A DNA stretch of 64,000 nucleotides, taken from Micromonospora humi. Lineage in GTDB: Bacteria > Actinomycetota > Actinomycetes > Mycobacteriales > Micromonosporaceae. Below are positions 47,189 through 55,885 of this stretch, one piece after another; within the stretch, counting starts at the first letter, position 1, and each line of letters starts with the position of its first letter. The DNA is taken from positions 558,001-622,000 of the forward strand of contig NZ_FMDM01000001.1 in assembly GCF_900090105.1 (NCBI RefSeq), given 5' to 3'. The position numbers were made by a program, and so were the translations under genes. The notes beneath the pieces were generated by a model. The model worked only from the letters and a program-made list of their open reading frames with translations, was not told the origin of the DNA and did not search any database.

Positions 47189-48016
47189 TCAGGCGGGCCG
47201 GCGGCCCCACACCGAGACCAGCGGCGCGAGCGTGAGGTCGAGGTCGCCCGCGTCGACCGCGGCCAGGTGCGCGTCGATCTCGGTGTCGTCGGTCAGGCCG
47301 GCGGCGAGCAGGTCGGCGCGGACCATGCGCACGGTGGCGGCTTCCAGCCGGTCGCACGCCACCCCGCCGACCGGGAAGCAGCCGGCCGCCGCGACGTCGA
47401 CCAGGCCGGCCGCCCGCAACGCCCGCGGCAGCGTCCGGCCGAAACGCATGTCGGCGCCCCGACGGGTCATCAGCTCCCGGACGGCGCGCCGCAGCGTGTT
47501 GGCCCGCCGCTGCGCCGGGCCGACCTCGTCCAGGCAGGCCAGCGGCTGCAGCTCGGTGTCGGCGTCCTCCACCAGCAGCCAACCGCCGGGCCGCAGCGCC
47601 GCCACCATCGTGGCCAGCGCGCGGGCCCGGTCGGGCACGTGCACGAGCACCAGCCGCGCGTGCACCAGGTCGAACGTGCCGGGCTGCGGCGGCGGGTCCC
47701 GGACGACGTCGTGCTCGCGCACCTCGTATCCGCCGCGCCGGTCCAACCAGGACGGGTCGATGTCGGTGGCGAGCACGTGACCGGTCGGGCCGACGGCCGC
47801 GGCCAGGGCCTCGGGAACGCCGGGACCACCGGCGCCCACCTCCCAGCAGCGCCACCCCGCCCGCAGCCCGAGCCGTTCGGCGTGCCCCCGCGTGACGCCG
47901 TCGAACAGCGCGGCCAGCCAGGTGAACCGCTCGCCCGCCTCCGCCCGGGCGTTGTCGAGCAGGTAACGGTGAGCCGGCTCGGGCGGGGGGTCGACGGCGT
48001 CCCGCGATGCGTTCAC
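47189..48016 (-). CDS. Class I SAM-dependent methyltransferase
   Basis: 275 residues from GTG at 48016. Motif I CWEVGAGGPGVPEALA, the acidic loop VLATDIDPSWL, motif II TFDLVHARLVLVHVPD and motif III LRPGGWLLVEDAD are in order. The acceptor is unknown; the N-terminal YLLDNARAEAGERFTWLAALFDG is shared by many actinomycete small-molecule methyltransferases. Convergent with the thioesterase gene. Confidence 0.9.
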   Translation of the reverse strand: MNASRDAVDPPPEPAHRYLLDNARAEAGERFTWLAALFDGVTRGHAERLGLRAGWRCWEVGAGGPGVPEALAAAVGPTGHVLATDIDPSWLDRRGGYEVREHDVVRDPPPQPGTFDLVHARLVLVHVPDRARALATMVAALRPGGWLLVEDADTELQPLACLDEVGPAQRRANTLRRAVRELMTRRGADMRFGRTLPRALRAAGLVDVAAAGCFPVGGVACDRLEAATVRMVRADLLAAGLTDDTEIDAHLAAVDAGDLDLTLAPLVSVWGRRPA

Positions 48017-48048
48017 GGACCCATCCTCACGCCCCGACGGGTGGGTTG

Positions 48049-48708
48049 TCAGCCGCTGCCACGCAGGTAGGCGAGCACGGCCAGCACCCGGCGGTTGGTG
48101 TCGTCGTCCGGCGGCAGGTCCAGCTTGGCCAGGATGTTGCCCACGTGCTTGCCGACCGCGGCCTCGGTGACGTGCAGCCGGGCGGCGATCGCGCCGTTGG
48201 AGTGGCCCTCGGCGACCAGGCCCAGCACCTCCCGCTCGCGTCGGGACAGCGCGCCGAGCGGGTCCCGCGGTCGGCGCAGCAGGTGCCGCACCACGTCCGG
48301 GTCGACGGCCGTGCCGCCGACGGCCACCCGGCGCAGCGTGTCGGCGAACTCGGCCACGTCGGCCACCCGGTCCTTGAGCAGGTAGCCGACCCGCCGGCCG
48401 TCGCCGCTGTCCAGCAGCGCCGCGGCGTACCCGCTCTGCACGTGCTGGCTCAACACCACCACGGCGAGGTCGGGTCGCTCCGCGCGCAGCGTCACCGCCG
48501 CGCGCAGGCCGTCGTCGCGGTGCTCCGGCGGCATCCGGATGTCGGTCACCACCAGGTCCGGCCGGTGGGTACGGACCGCGTCCAGCAGCTCCGGGGCGGA
48601 GCCGACCGCGGCGGCCACCGCGAAGCCGAAGCGGGTCAGCAGGCCCACCAGTCCCTCGCGGAGGAGGACCTCGTCCTCGGCGAGGACGACCCGGGTCACG
48701 GACGGCAC
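48049..48708 (-). CDS. LuxR/NarL-type response regulator (first pair)
   Basis: 219 residues. Receiver domain with LAEDEVLLREGLVGLL, phospho-acceptor Asp in DLVVTDIRMP, and Lys in GYLLKDRV; C-terminal GerE-type HTH (LSRREREVLGLVAEGHSNGAIAARLHVTEAAVGKHVGNIL). It starts inside the kinase gene (13-bp overlap), so it is the partner of that kinase. Target genes unknown. Confidence 0.94.
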   Translation of the reverse strand: MPSVTRVVLAEDEVLLREGLVGLLTRFGFAVAAAVGSAPELLDAVRTHRPDLVVTDIRMPPEHRDDGLRAAVTLRAERPDLAVVVLSQHVQSGYAAALLDSGDGRRVGYLLKDRVADVAEFADTLRRVAVGGTAVDPDVVRHLLRRPRDPLGALSRREREVLGLVAEGHSNGAIAARLHVTEAAVGKHVGNILAKLDLPPDDDTNRRVLAVLAYLRGSG

Positions 48709-49979
48709 GGCAGCTCCACCCGCACGAGGGTAGGCCCGCCGGGCGGACTGGACAGCAGCAACCTGCCGTCCACCGCGGCCACCCGGTCGGCGAGCCCGGT
48801 CAGGCCGGTGCCCCGGTCCGGGTCGGCGCCGCCCCGGCCGTCGTCCTCGACCTCCACCACCAACCGGCGGTCGGCCCGGGTCAGCCGCACCTCGGCCCGG
48901 GTCGCGCCGGCGTGCCGGGCCACGTTTCCCAGCGCCTCGGAGACGACGTACCAGGCGGTGGTCTCGACCAGCTCCGGCGCGGGGTGGGACAGCTCGGCCC
49001 GCACGGTGACCGGGACCACCGACCGGGCGGCCAGGTCACCGACCGCGCCGGCCAGCCCCAACTCGGTGAGCTGCCGGGGGCGCAGGCCCTGGACGATGCC
49101 GCGCAGCGTCACCATCAGCTCCTTGGCCTGCTCGTGCGCCGCGTCGAGCGGTCGGGCGGCGGGGGAGTCGTCCGGCACGTCGAGGCGGGCCAGCCCGAGC
49201 TGGAGGGTGAGGCTGGTCAGGCGCGGCTGCGCCCCGTCGTGCACGTCCCGCTCGATGCGGCGGCGTTCCGCCTCGTAGGCGCCCACCAGGCGGGCCCGGG
49301 ACCGGGTCACCTCCCGCAGCGCGCCGGCGTCGGGCGCGCCGTCGAGCAGCCACCGGGCCACCGCCGCCTGGCCGGCGACCAGCAGACCGGCCAGGTAGAG
49401 CAGCGCCGGCGCGGCGAGCACGCCGGCGACGGCGTAGGGTACCGCCCCGGCCGGCGTGTCCACCGTGGCCCAGACCAGCACGATCCGGTCCCCGCCGCCG
49501 GCCAGCCACGGCCCGGCGACCAGCGCCACGTCGAGCAGCACCAGCAGGCCGAACGTGCCGTAGGCGAGCGGCACCACGGTGGCCAGCCAGGCGGTGTACG
49601 CGACCTCCCGCCAGGCGGCGGCGCTGCTCCAGCGGGCCGCCGGGCCGCGCCGGGCCGGGCCGGGTCGGGGCCGGTCGTCGACCAGGCCGAGCCGCCACCG
49701 CTCGACCGCCGCCACCGGCACGCTCGTCAGCGGCGCCGACGCGAGCGCGACCGACGCCAGCACGGCGAGCACGGCCAGCACCCGCACGTCGACCGGCCGG
49801 CCCTGCCGCAGCGCGCTCGCCACCAGCAGCAGCGGCGCGGCGACCACGGACCACGCGACCGCCAGCACGCCGGCGACCGGCAGGGTGGTCGCGGCGTACG
49901 CCAGGGCGCGCCAGGGCCAGGCGGAGAGCGGGTAGTGGCGGCGGCGCAACGCCCCGGCCAGGTACGACGGCTGAGTCAT
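48696..49979 (-). CDS. Sensor histidine kinase, HisKA_3 type (first pair)
   Basis: 427 residues. Several N-terminal transmembrane helices (about 25-215) form an intramembrane sensor, then the dimerisation helix with ERRRIERDVHDGAQ (phospho-His) and a HATPase_c domain with EALGNVARHAGA and DDGRGGADPDRGTGLTGL. The ATG at 49979 lies 6 nt after a TAGCGT box (49986-49991), suggesting a leaderless transcript. Signal unknown; envelope stress is typical of such kinases. Confidence 0.93.
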   Translation of the reverse strand: MTQPSYLAGALRRRHYPLSAWPWRALAYAATTLPVAGVLAVAWSVVAAPLLLVASALRQGRPVDVRVLAVLAVLASVALASAPLTSVPVAAVERWRLGLVDDRPRPGPARRGPAARWSSAAAWREVAYTAWLATVVPLAYGTFGLLVLLDVALVAGPWLAGGGDRIVLVWATVDTPAGAVPYAVAGVLAAPALLYLAGLLVAGQAAVARWLLDGAPDAGALREVTRSRARLVGAYEAERRRIERDVHDGAQPRLTSLTLQLGLARLDVPDDSPAARPLDAAHEQAKELMVTLRGIVQGLRPRQLTELGLAGAVGDLAARSVVPVTVRAELSHPAPELVETTAWYVVSEALGNVARHAGATRAEVRLTRADRRLVVEVEDDGRGGADPDRGTGLTGLADRVAAVDGRLLLSSPPGGPTLVRVELPCRP

Positions 49980-50175
49980 GGGCTGACGCTAGCCAGCGGC
50001 CGGGCGGCCGGCCCAGCCGTCCAGACCCCGGTTGCGGGGTGGGTCTGGCCCTACCCCGGTCCGGCCCGCCCCGCCCCGTGCGCGCGGCCGGCGTCCTGGC
50101 CGGCCGTCGCGCCGCTGTTCGGCCGGGTGTCGTGGGCGGCTCCGCGCCTGCTCCGGGAGTGTCGTCCGGCGCGCC

Positions 50176-50181
50176 TATCCT
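50176..50181 (+). promoter_or_regulatory. Leaderless promoter -10 box of DUF1905-sirtuin operon
   Basis: TATCCT ends 6 nt before the ATG at 50188. The rest of the 208-bp gap to the divergent kinase gene shows no gene. Confidence 0.6.
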
Positions 50182-50187
50182 GACCGG

Positions 50188-50475
50188 ATGGAGCTGGCGT
50201 TCAGCGGCGAGGTCTGGTTCTGGCGGGGGCCGGCGCCCCACCACTTCGTGACCGTGCCCGCCGAGCAGTGCGCCGCGCTGGCGGCCGCCGCGGCGTCGGT
50301 CAGCTACGGCTGGGGCATGATCCCGGTCGGCGTCCGGATCGGCGGCACCGCGTGGCGCACGTCGCTGTGGCCGAAGGACGGGCGTTACCTGGTGCCGCTG
50401 CGGGTCGCGGCGCGTCGGGCGGAGGGCATCGAGCTCGGCGACCGGGTGGACGTCCGGCTGACGGTGGACGGGTGA
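50188..50475 (+). CDS. DUF1905-domain protein
   Basis: 95 residues. ELAFSGEVWFWRGPAPHHFVTVPAEQCAAL, YGWGMIPVGVRIGGTAWRTSLWPKDGRYLVPLRV is the DUF1905 beta-barrel pattern. Function unknown. Its TGA overlaps the sirtuin GTG by 3 bp, so the two are translationally coupled. Confidence 0.88.
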   Translation: MELAFSGEVWFWRGPAPHHFVTVPAEQCAALAAAAASVSYGWGMIPVGVRIGGTAWRTSLWPKDGRYLVPLRVAARRAEGIELGDRVDVRLTVDG

Positions 50476-51245
50476 GCGCCGACGACCTGGCGCGGGCGGG
50501 CCGCTTGCTCGCCGTCGCGAGCCGGCCGGTGGTGTTCACCGGCGCCGGCATGTCGGCCGAGAGCGCGGTGCCGACGTTCCGGGACGCGCAGACCGGCCTC
50601 TGGCGACGGTACGACCCGGCCCGGCTCGCCACCCCGGCCGCGTTCCACGCCGACCCGGCCCTGGTCTGGGGCTGGTACGAGAGCCGGCGGCACGGGGTGC
50701 GCCGGGCCGAGCCGAACCCGGGACACCGGGCGGTGGCCGCGATCCGGAGCCGGCTGCCGGACACCGTCGTGGTCACGCAGAACGTCGACGACCTGCACGA
50801 GCGGGGCGGCGTGCCCGACCCGGTGCGGCTGCACGGCAGCCTGTTCGCGCCCCGCTGCTCGGCCTGCGCCCACCCCGCGCCGGCGCCCGGTGACGCGGGC
50901 GAGCCGCCGGCCGGGCCGCTCGACCCGCCGGCCTGCGCACGGTGCGCCGCCCCGGTCCGGCCGGGCGTGGTCTGGTTCGGCGAGGCGCTGCCGGCGGCGG
51001 CGCTGGACGCCGCGGTCGCGGCGGCGTCCCGGTGCGACCTGCTGCTCACCGTGGGCACCTCCGCGCTGGTCCATCCGGCCGCCGAGATCCCGCTGGTGGC
51101 GGCACGCCTCGGCGCGCCCGTGGTGCAGGTGAACCCGGACCGGACGCCGCTGGACGCGGTCTGCGCGGTCAACCTGCGTGGTCGTGCGGGCGAGGTGTTG
51201 CCGGAGCTGGTCCGGGCGGCCTGGCCGGCGGACGCCGCCGGCTGA
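50472..51245 (+). CDS. Sir2-family NAD-dependent protein deacylase
   Basis: 257 residues from GTG at 50472. Rossmann motif VVFTGAGMSAESAVPTFRD, catalytic TQNVDDLHERGG with His, and two Cys pairs CSAC and CARC for structural zinc, then LLLTVGTSALVHPAAEIP. WYESRR in the substrate channel supplies Tyr-x-x-Arg, the signature of class III sirtuins such as CobB and SIRT5, which favour succinyl-lysine. Deacetylase activity is also likely. Coupled to a DUF1905 gene. Confidence 0.92.
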   Translation: MSADDLARAGRLLAVASRPVVFTGAGMSAESAVPTFRDAQTGLWRRYDPARLATPAAFHADPALVWGWYESRRHGVRRAEPNPGHRAVAAIRSRLPDTVVVTQNVDDLHERGGVPDPVRLHGSLFAPRCSACAHPAPAPGDAGEPPAGPLDPPACARCAAPVRPGVVWFGEALPAAALDAAVAAASRCDLLLTVGTSALVHPAAEIPLVAARLGAPVVQVNPDRTPLDAVCAVNLRGRAGEVLPELVRAAWPADAAG

Positions 51246-51278
51246 GCGGCGTCCAGCCGACCGAGCGGCGTCCAGCCG
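51244..51278. repeat. 19-bp spaced direct repeat after sirtuin gene
   Basis: GAGCGGCGTCCAGCCG occurs at 51244-51259 and 51263-51278, just after the sirtuin stop codon. No protein-coding role is seen; each copy can form a small GGCG/CGCC-type stem. Confidence 0.6.
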
Positions 51279-51360
51279 CCTGATCGGCCGAATCGTCCGA
51301 CCGGCCCCGGCCGCGCCGCCTACCGTCGGCCGGGGGCGGTGCGGCGACGAGGGGCGGAGC

Positions 51361-52593
51361 GTGGGAGACGACCGGGCGGGACGGCACCCGTGGTGGTCGC
51401 GCCCGCCCGTGCCGGCGCCGGCGGACCGCCGGGTCACGCCGTTCGAGATCTTCTTCGACCTGGTCTTCGTCTTCGCGCTCACCCGGATCATGGCGTTGGT
51501 CGGGCCGGATCCCACCCCGGCCGACATGGGCCGCGGGCTGTTGCTGCTCGTGCTGCTCTGGGTCGCCTGGTCGTCGTACACCTGGTTGGGCAACCACACG
51601 CGGGCCGATGCGGGGGTGGTGCGCGGCGGGTTCCTGGTCGCGATGGCGGCGTTGTTCGTGGCCGCGCTGGTCATGCCCCGGGCCTGGACGCCCGGTCCGG
51701 GGTTGGACGGGCCGTTGCTGGTCGCGCTCGCCTACGTGCTGCTGCGCGTGGTGCACCTGGCGCTGTTCCACTGGGCGGCCGCCGGCGACGCGCCGCTGCG
51801 CGCCCGGATCCGCTTCTTCGCGCTGGTCAGCGCGGTCGGCTGGACGGCGTTGCTGCTCGGCGCGGTGCTGAGCGGCGCCGGGCACGCCGCGCTGTGGGTG
51901 CTGGCGTTCCTGGTGGAGGTGGTCGGGCAGCGCCTGTCCTACGCCCGCCGGGGGAGCTGGCCGCTGCGCAGCCCGACGCACTTCGCCGAGCGGCACACCC
52001 TGGTGCTGATCATCGCGCTGGGGGAGTCGGTGGTCGCCGCCGGGGTGGGCGCCGGCTCGGCGGTGACGTCGCCGTCGGTCCTGGGGGTGGCGCTGGTCGG
52101 GTTCACGGCGACGGTCTGCCTGTGGTGGCTCTACTTCCGCCGCACCGCGCCCGCCGCGGCCCGCGCGCTCGGCGCGGCGGTGCCGGCCCGGCGTGACCGG
52201 ATCGCCGCGGACGCCTACAGCCAGACCCACCTGATGCTGATCGCCGGCGTCATCTACCTGGCGATCGGCGTCGAGCAGGTGCTGGCGCACGTCTCCGGCG
52301 CGGATCCGGCGGCGCGGCTGAGCCGGTCGGCCACCGTGGCGCTGTTCGGCGGCGCCGCGGTCCACCTGACCGGGTGGCTGCTGTTCCGACGGGTCACCGG
52401 GCAGCCGGTCGGCCCGGCCCGGCTGGCGGTCACCGGGGCGGTCGGTGCGCTCGCGCCACTCGGCGTGGCGCTGCCTCCGGCGGCGGCGCTCGGCCTGCTG
52501 ACCGGGTTGCTGCTGGTCGCCGTCGCCGTGGACCGGCGGGGGAGACCGGGCGCGGAGCGACGGCCGGTAAACGATGTGCATCAACCGGTTTGA
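51361..52593 (+). CDS. Low temperature requirement A (LtrA)-family membrane protein
   Basis: 410 residues from GTG at 51361 (GAGGGGCGGAG ribosome site). The N-terminal VTPFEIFFDLVFVFALTRI and central FAERHTLVLIIALGESVV are diagnostic for LtrA, with about ten transmembrane helices. First found as needed for growth of Listeria at low temperature; the biochemical role is unknown. Its last codons overlap the palindromic region in front of the sugar importer operon. Confidence 0.9.
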   Translation: MGDDRAGRHPWWSRPPVPAPADRRVTPFEIFFDLVFVFALTRIMALVGPDPTPADMGRGLLLLVLLWVAWSSYTWLGNHTRADAGVVRGGFLVAMAALFVAALVMPRAWTPGPGLDGPLLVALAYVLLRVVHLALFHWAAAGDAPLRARIRFFALVSAVGWTALLLGAVLSGAGHAALWVLAFLVEVVGQRLSYARRGSWPLRSPTHFAERHTLVLIIALGESVVAAGVGAGSAVTSPSVLGVALVGFTATVCLWWLYFRRTAPAAARALGAAVPARRDRIAADAYSQTHLMLIAGVIYLAIGVEQVLAHVSGADPAARLSRSATVALFGGAAVHLTGWLLFRRVTGQPVGPARLAVTGAVGALAPLGVALPPAAALGLLTGLLLVAVAVDRRGRPGAERRPVNDVHQPV

Positions 52594-52613
52594 GCGTCCG
52601 CTTCTCGGAGAAG
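52583..52613. promoter_or_regulatory. Palindromes upstream of sugar ABC importer operon
   Basis: AACCGGTT (52583-52590) and CTTCTC-G-GAGAAG (52601-52613) lie 50-80 bp before the binding-protein gene, beside GATGTGCATC (52573-52582). Carbohydrate importers in actinomycetes usually have LacI or ROK operators here, but no regulator gene is adjacent and the sites do not match the AGAGAGCGCT type. Confidence 0.35.
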
Positions 52614-52660
52614 TGCCTGTCGCGCGGGCAGAGCAGCCGGCGCGACCACGGGAGGTGGCG

Positions 52661-54010
52661 ATGTCACGGAAACTGCGGGCGACCGCGTTGGTCGGGGTGC
52701 TCATCCTGGCGGTCAGCGGCTGCGGCGGCGTGGGCGGGGGAGGTGACTCCGGCGGCGGCGAGAAGGGCGGCGGTGCGCTCAGCACCATGGGCCTCAGCCT
52801 GTCCGACGAGATCGCCACCACCCGGGTGGACGCGTTCACGCGGGACCACCCCGACGTCCGGTTACAGATCACCGAGGGCGCCTTCGACGAGCAGCAGTTC
52901 CTGTCGGCGGTTGCCTCGGGCAACCCCCCGGACCTGGTGTACCTGGACCGCAAGCTGATCGGCACGTACGCCAAGCGCGGTTCGATCCAGCCGCTCACCG
53001 ACTGCGTCGGCGAGCAGGGAATCGACATGGGACAGTTCCGCCAGTCCGCGAGGGACCAGGTGACGCTCGACGGCACGGTCTACGGCATCCCCGAGTTCTC
53101 CCAGGTCCGCGTGCTCTACCTGAACGAGGGGCTGCTCAAGAGGGCCGGCCTGACCGTGGACGACGTGAACCTGGCCGACTGGGCCGGGCTGCCGGCGTTG
53201 AACGCCAAGCTCGCCGCCGTCTCCGGCGGCCGGCTCAGCCGCATCGGCATCGACCCGAAGATCCCCGAGTTCCTGCCGATGTGGGCGAGGGCCAACGGCG
53301 CCGAGATGATCTCCGCCGACGGCACGAAGCCGAACCTCACCGACCCGAAGGTTGTCGAGGCGCTCACCACCGGCGTCCGGCTCGTCCAGGACCAGGGCGG
53401 CTGGGGGAAGTTCAAGTCGTTCCGCGACACGTTCGACTTCTTCGGCGCGCAGAACCCGCTGGCCAAGAACCAGATGGTCGCCTGGCCGATGGAGGAGTGG
53501 TTCCTCAACCAGGCGGCCAAGAACAGCCCGAAGGCGGAGCTGGTGGTGAAGCCGTTCGTGGACCGGCAGGGCAAGCCGCTGAGCATGTCCTCCGGCCAGG
53601 CCTGGGTGCTCACCAAGGGGGCGAAGAACCCGAAGGCGGCCTGCGCGTTCGTCAAGCAGATGACCGCCACCGACACCTGGCTCGCCGCCGCCCGGGCGCG
53701 CGCCGACGCCCGCAAGGCCGACAAGTTGCCCTTCACCGGCCTCTGGACCGGCAACACCGCCGCCGACAAGAAGATCTTCGACGAGGTGTACCAGCCGACC
53801 GGCGACAAGCGCTTCGACGACGCGGTCGCGGCGGTACGTCAGGCGCAGGACGTCGCGTTCGCCATGCCCGCCTCGCCCGCCGGGGCCGAGTTCGACAAGG
53901 CGTGGACCGATGCGGTCAACCGGGTGCTCGCCGGCCAGCAGCAGCCCGGCCCGGCGCTCGCCCGCGCACAGCAGGAGGCGACCGCCGCGCTCGACAAGGC
54001 CGCGGGCTAG
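52661..54010 (+). CDS. Sugar ABC transporter substrate-binding lipoprotein (family 1 SBP)
   Basis: 449 residues from ATG at 52661 (GGGAGG ribosome site). A lipobox LILAVSGC with lipidated Cys near residue 21 anchors it outside the membrane; a Gly-rich spacer follows. ITEGAFDEQQFLSAVASGNPPDLVYLD, YGIPEFSQVRVLYLNEGLLKRAGL and SSGQAWVLTKGAKNPKAACAFVKQM match CUT1-type oligosaccharide-binding proteins. First gene of an importer operon with two permeases. Confidence 0.92.
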   Translation: MSRKLRATALVGVLILAVSGCGGVGGGGDSGGGEKGGGALSTMGLSLSDEIATTRVDAFTRDHPDVRLQITEGAFDEQQFLSAVASGNPPDLVYLDRKLIGTYAKRGSIQPLTDCVGEQGIDMGQFRQSARDQVTLDGTVYGIPEFSQVRVLYLNEGLLKRAGLTVDDVNLADWAGLPALNAKLAAVSGGRLSRIGIDPKIPEFLPMWARANGAEMISADGTKPNLTDPKVVEALTTGVRLVQDQGGWGKFKSFRDTFDFFGAQNPLAKNQMVAWPMEEWFLNQAAKNSPKAELVVKPFVDRQGKPLSMSSGQAWVLTKGAKNPKAACAFVKQMTATDTWLAAARARADARKADKLPFTGLWTGNTAADKKIFDEVYQPTGDKRFDDAVAAVRQAQDVAFAMPASPAGAEFDKAWTDAVNRVLAGQQQPGPALARAQQEATAALDKAAG

Positions 54011-54017
54011 GTCGCGG

Positions 54018-54968
54018 ATGGCCACCTCCGTCACCCCCGCCGTACCGGGCCGGCGGCGTCGCTCGCCGCTGGCCCGGCGGGAGGCCCGCTGGGCGTACCT
54101 GTTCCTGGCGCCGTGGATCGTCGGTTTCCTGGCGTTCACCGCCGGGCCGATGGTCGCCAGCCTGTGGCTGAGCTTCACCGAGTACGACGTGATCAACGCG
54201 CCGCGCTTCTCCGGGCTGGACAACTACCGGCAGCTCGTGTCGGATCCGCAGGTGGCGCGCAGTCTCGGCAACACCGTCTACTACGCGGCGCTGCACGTGC
54301 CGCTGGTGATGGCGCTCTCGCTCGGGCTCGCGCTGCTGCTCAAGCGGGTCGGCCGGCTCCAGGGCTTCTTCCGTACCGTGTTCTACCTGCCGGTGATGAC
54401 CCCGGCGGTGGCGGTCGGCATCCTGTTCCTGCTGCTGCTCAACACGCAGGACGGCCTGGTCAACCGCGGCCTGGCCCTGGTCGGCATCGACGGTCCGAGC
54501 TGGACCACCGACCCGGGCTGGGTGATGCCCGGCATCGTGCTGATGAGCCTGTGGAGCCTCGGCTCCACCGTGATCATCTACCTGGCGGCACTGCAGAACG
54601 TGCCGGGTGACCTGTACGAGGCGGCCGACCTCGACGGCGCCGGCCCGTGGACCCGGTTTCGGCACGTGACGCTGCCGATGATCTCCGGGTCGCTGTTCTT
54701 CACGCTGATCGTCAACACCATCGCGTCGCTGCAGATGTTCACCGAGGTCTACACCATGTACTTCGGCAACCGGCAGACCGCCGGCTCGTTCAACAGCGAC
54801 GCGGCGTCGTTCTACGTGATCCACCTGTTCCGGGAGGCGTTCCAGTTCCTGCACATGGGCTTCGCCTCGGCGATGGCCTGGCTGCTGTTCCTGCTCATCC
54901 TGGGCATCACGCTGGCGCAGGTGAAGCTCGGCAACCGGTTCGTCTACTACGAGGGGGAGGACCGGTGA
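54018..54968 (+). CDS. Sugar ABC transporter permease (CUT1, MalF-like)
   Basis: 316 residues from ATG at 54018, 7 bp after the binding-protein stop. Six transmembrane helices with the EAA loop YEAADLDGAGPWTRFRHVTLP that docks the ATPase. LAPWIVGFLAFTAGPMVASLWLSF is typical of the MalF group. Its end overlaps the next gene by 4 bp. Confidence 0.93.
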   Translation: MATSVTPAVPGRRRRSPLARREARWAYLFLAPWIVGFLAFTAGPMVASLWLSFTEYDVINAPRFSGLDNYRQLVSDPQVARSLGNTVYYAALHVPLVMALSLGLALLLKRVGRLQGFFRTVFYLPVMTPAVAVGILFLLLLNTQDGLVNRGLALVGIDGPSWTTDPGWVMPGIVLMSLWSLGSTVIIYLAALQNVPGDLYEAADLDGAGPWTRFRHVTLPMISGSLFFTLIVNTIASLQMFTEVYTMYFGNRQTAGSFNSDAASFYVIHLFREAFQFLHMGFASAMAWLLFLLILGITLAQVKLGNRFVYYEGEDR

Positions 54969-55882
54969 CCACGACGACTCGACCGGCGGGCGTCGGCACG
55001 GTGGTGGTCCCGGTGCCGGCGACCCGACCGGCGCCGCGGCCGGAGGACGGCCGCCGGCCACGCTGGCAGCGGGTGCTGTTCGTGCTGGCCCTGCTGGCCG
55101 CCGCGGTGGTCTTCCTGCTGCCGTTCGTCTGGCTGGTCGGCGCCTCGCTGCGGCCCCGGGAGTACGTGTTCGCGCCCGGCTTCCTGCCGGTGCCGTTCGC
55201 GCCGGACAACTACGCCCAGGCGTGGCAGGCGATGCCGCTGCTCACCTGGCTGTTCAACAGCCTGGTGGTCGGGGTGGCGGCGGCCGCCACGGCGACGCTG
55301 TCCAGCGCCTGGGTCGCGTTCGGCTTCGCGTACTTCCGGTTCCCCGGGCGCAACCTGCTCTTCGGCCTGGTGCTCGCCACCATGATGCTGCCGTTCGCGG
55401 TCACCATGATCCCGACGTACCTGATCTGGAACCGGCTCGGCCTGGTCGACACCCAGGTGCCGCTCTGGGCGGGCAACCTGTTCGGCTCGGCGTTCTACAT
55501 CTTCCTGCTGCGCCAGTTCTTCCTCTCGCTGCCCCGGGAGTACTTCGAGGCGGCCCGGGTGGACGGCGCCAGCTATCCGCAGCTCTTCTGGCGGATGGCG
55601 TTCCCGCTGGTCCGCCCGGCCCTGCTGGTGGCGTTCGTGTTCGAGTTCAAGGCCAGCTGGACCGACCTGGTGAAACCGTTGATCTACCTGCGCAACGAGC
55701 AGCTCTACACGTTGCCGCGCGGGCTGAAGGTGATCCTGGACCGGTTCGGCTACGGCGGCGAACAGCAGTGGGAGATCGTCCTCGCCGGCAGCGTGATCGC
55801 CACCGTACCGATGATCGTGCTGTTCTTCCTGGCGCAGCGGCACTTCGTCGAGGGCATCGCGACCACCGGCCGCAAGGGGTGA
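54965..55882 (+). CDS. Sugar ABC transporter permease (CUT1, MalG-like)
   Basis: 305 residues from GTG at 54965 (GTGA overlap). Six transmembrane helices and the EAA motif YFEAARVDGASYPQLFWRMAFPLV. It pairs with the MalF-like subunit. No ATP-binding gene follows, so the importer probably borrows a shared MsiK-type ATPase encoded elsewhere. Confidence 0.93.
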   Translation: MTTTTRPAGVGTVVVPVPATRPAPRPEDGRRPRWQRVLFVLALLAAAVVFLLPFVWLVGASLRPREYVFAPGFLPVPFAPDNYAQAWQAMPLLTWLFNSLVVGVAAAATATLSSAWVAFGFAYFRFPGRNLLFGLVLATMMLPFAVTMIPTYLIWNRLGLVDTQVPLWAGNLFGSAFYIFLLRQFFLSLPREYFEAARVDGASYPQLFWRMAFPLVRPALLVAFVFEFKASWTDLVKPLIYLRNEQLYTLPRGLKVILDRFGYGGEQQWEIVLAGSVIATVPMIVLFFLAQRHFVEGIATTGRKG

Positions 55883-55885
55883 GCC

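Noticed and set aside
51244..51278. Attachment site from the 16-bp direct repeat
   Set aside because: Both copies are adjacent and no integrase or tRNA gene is present.
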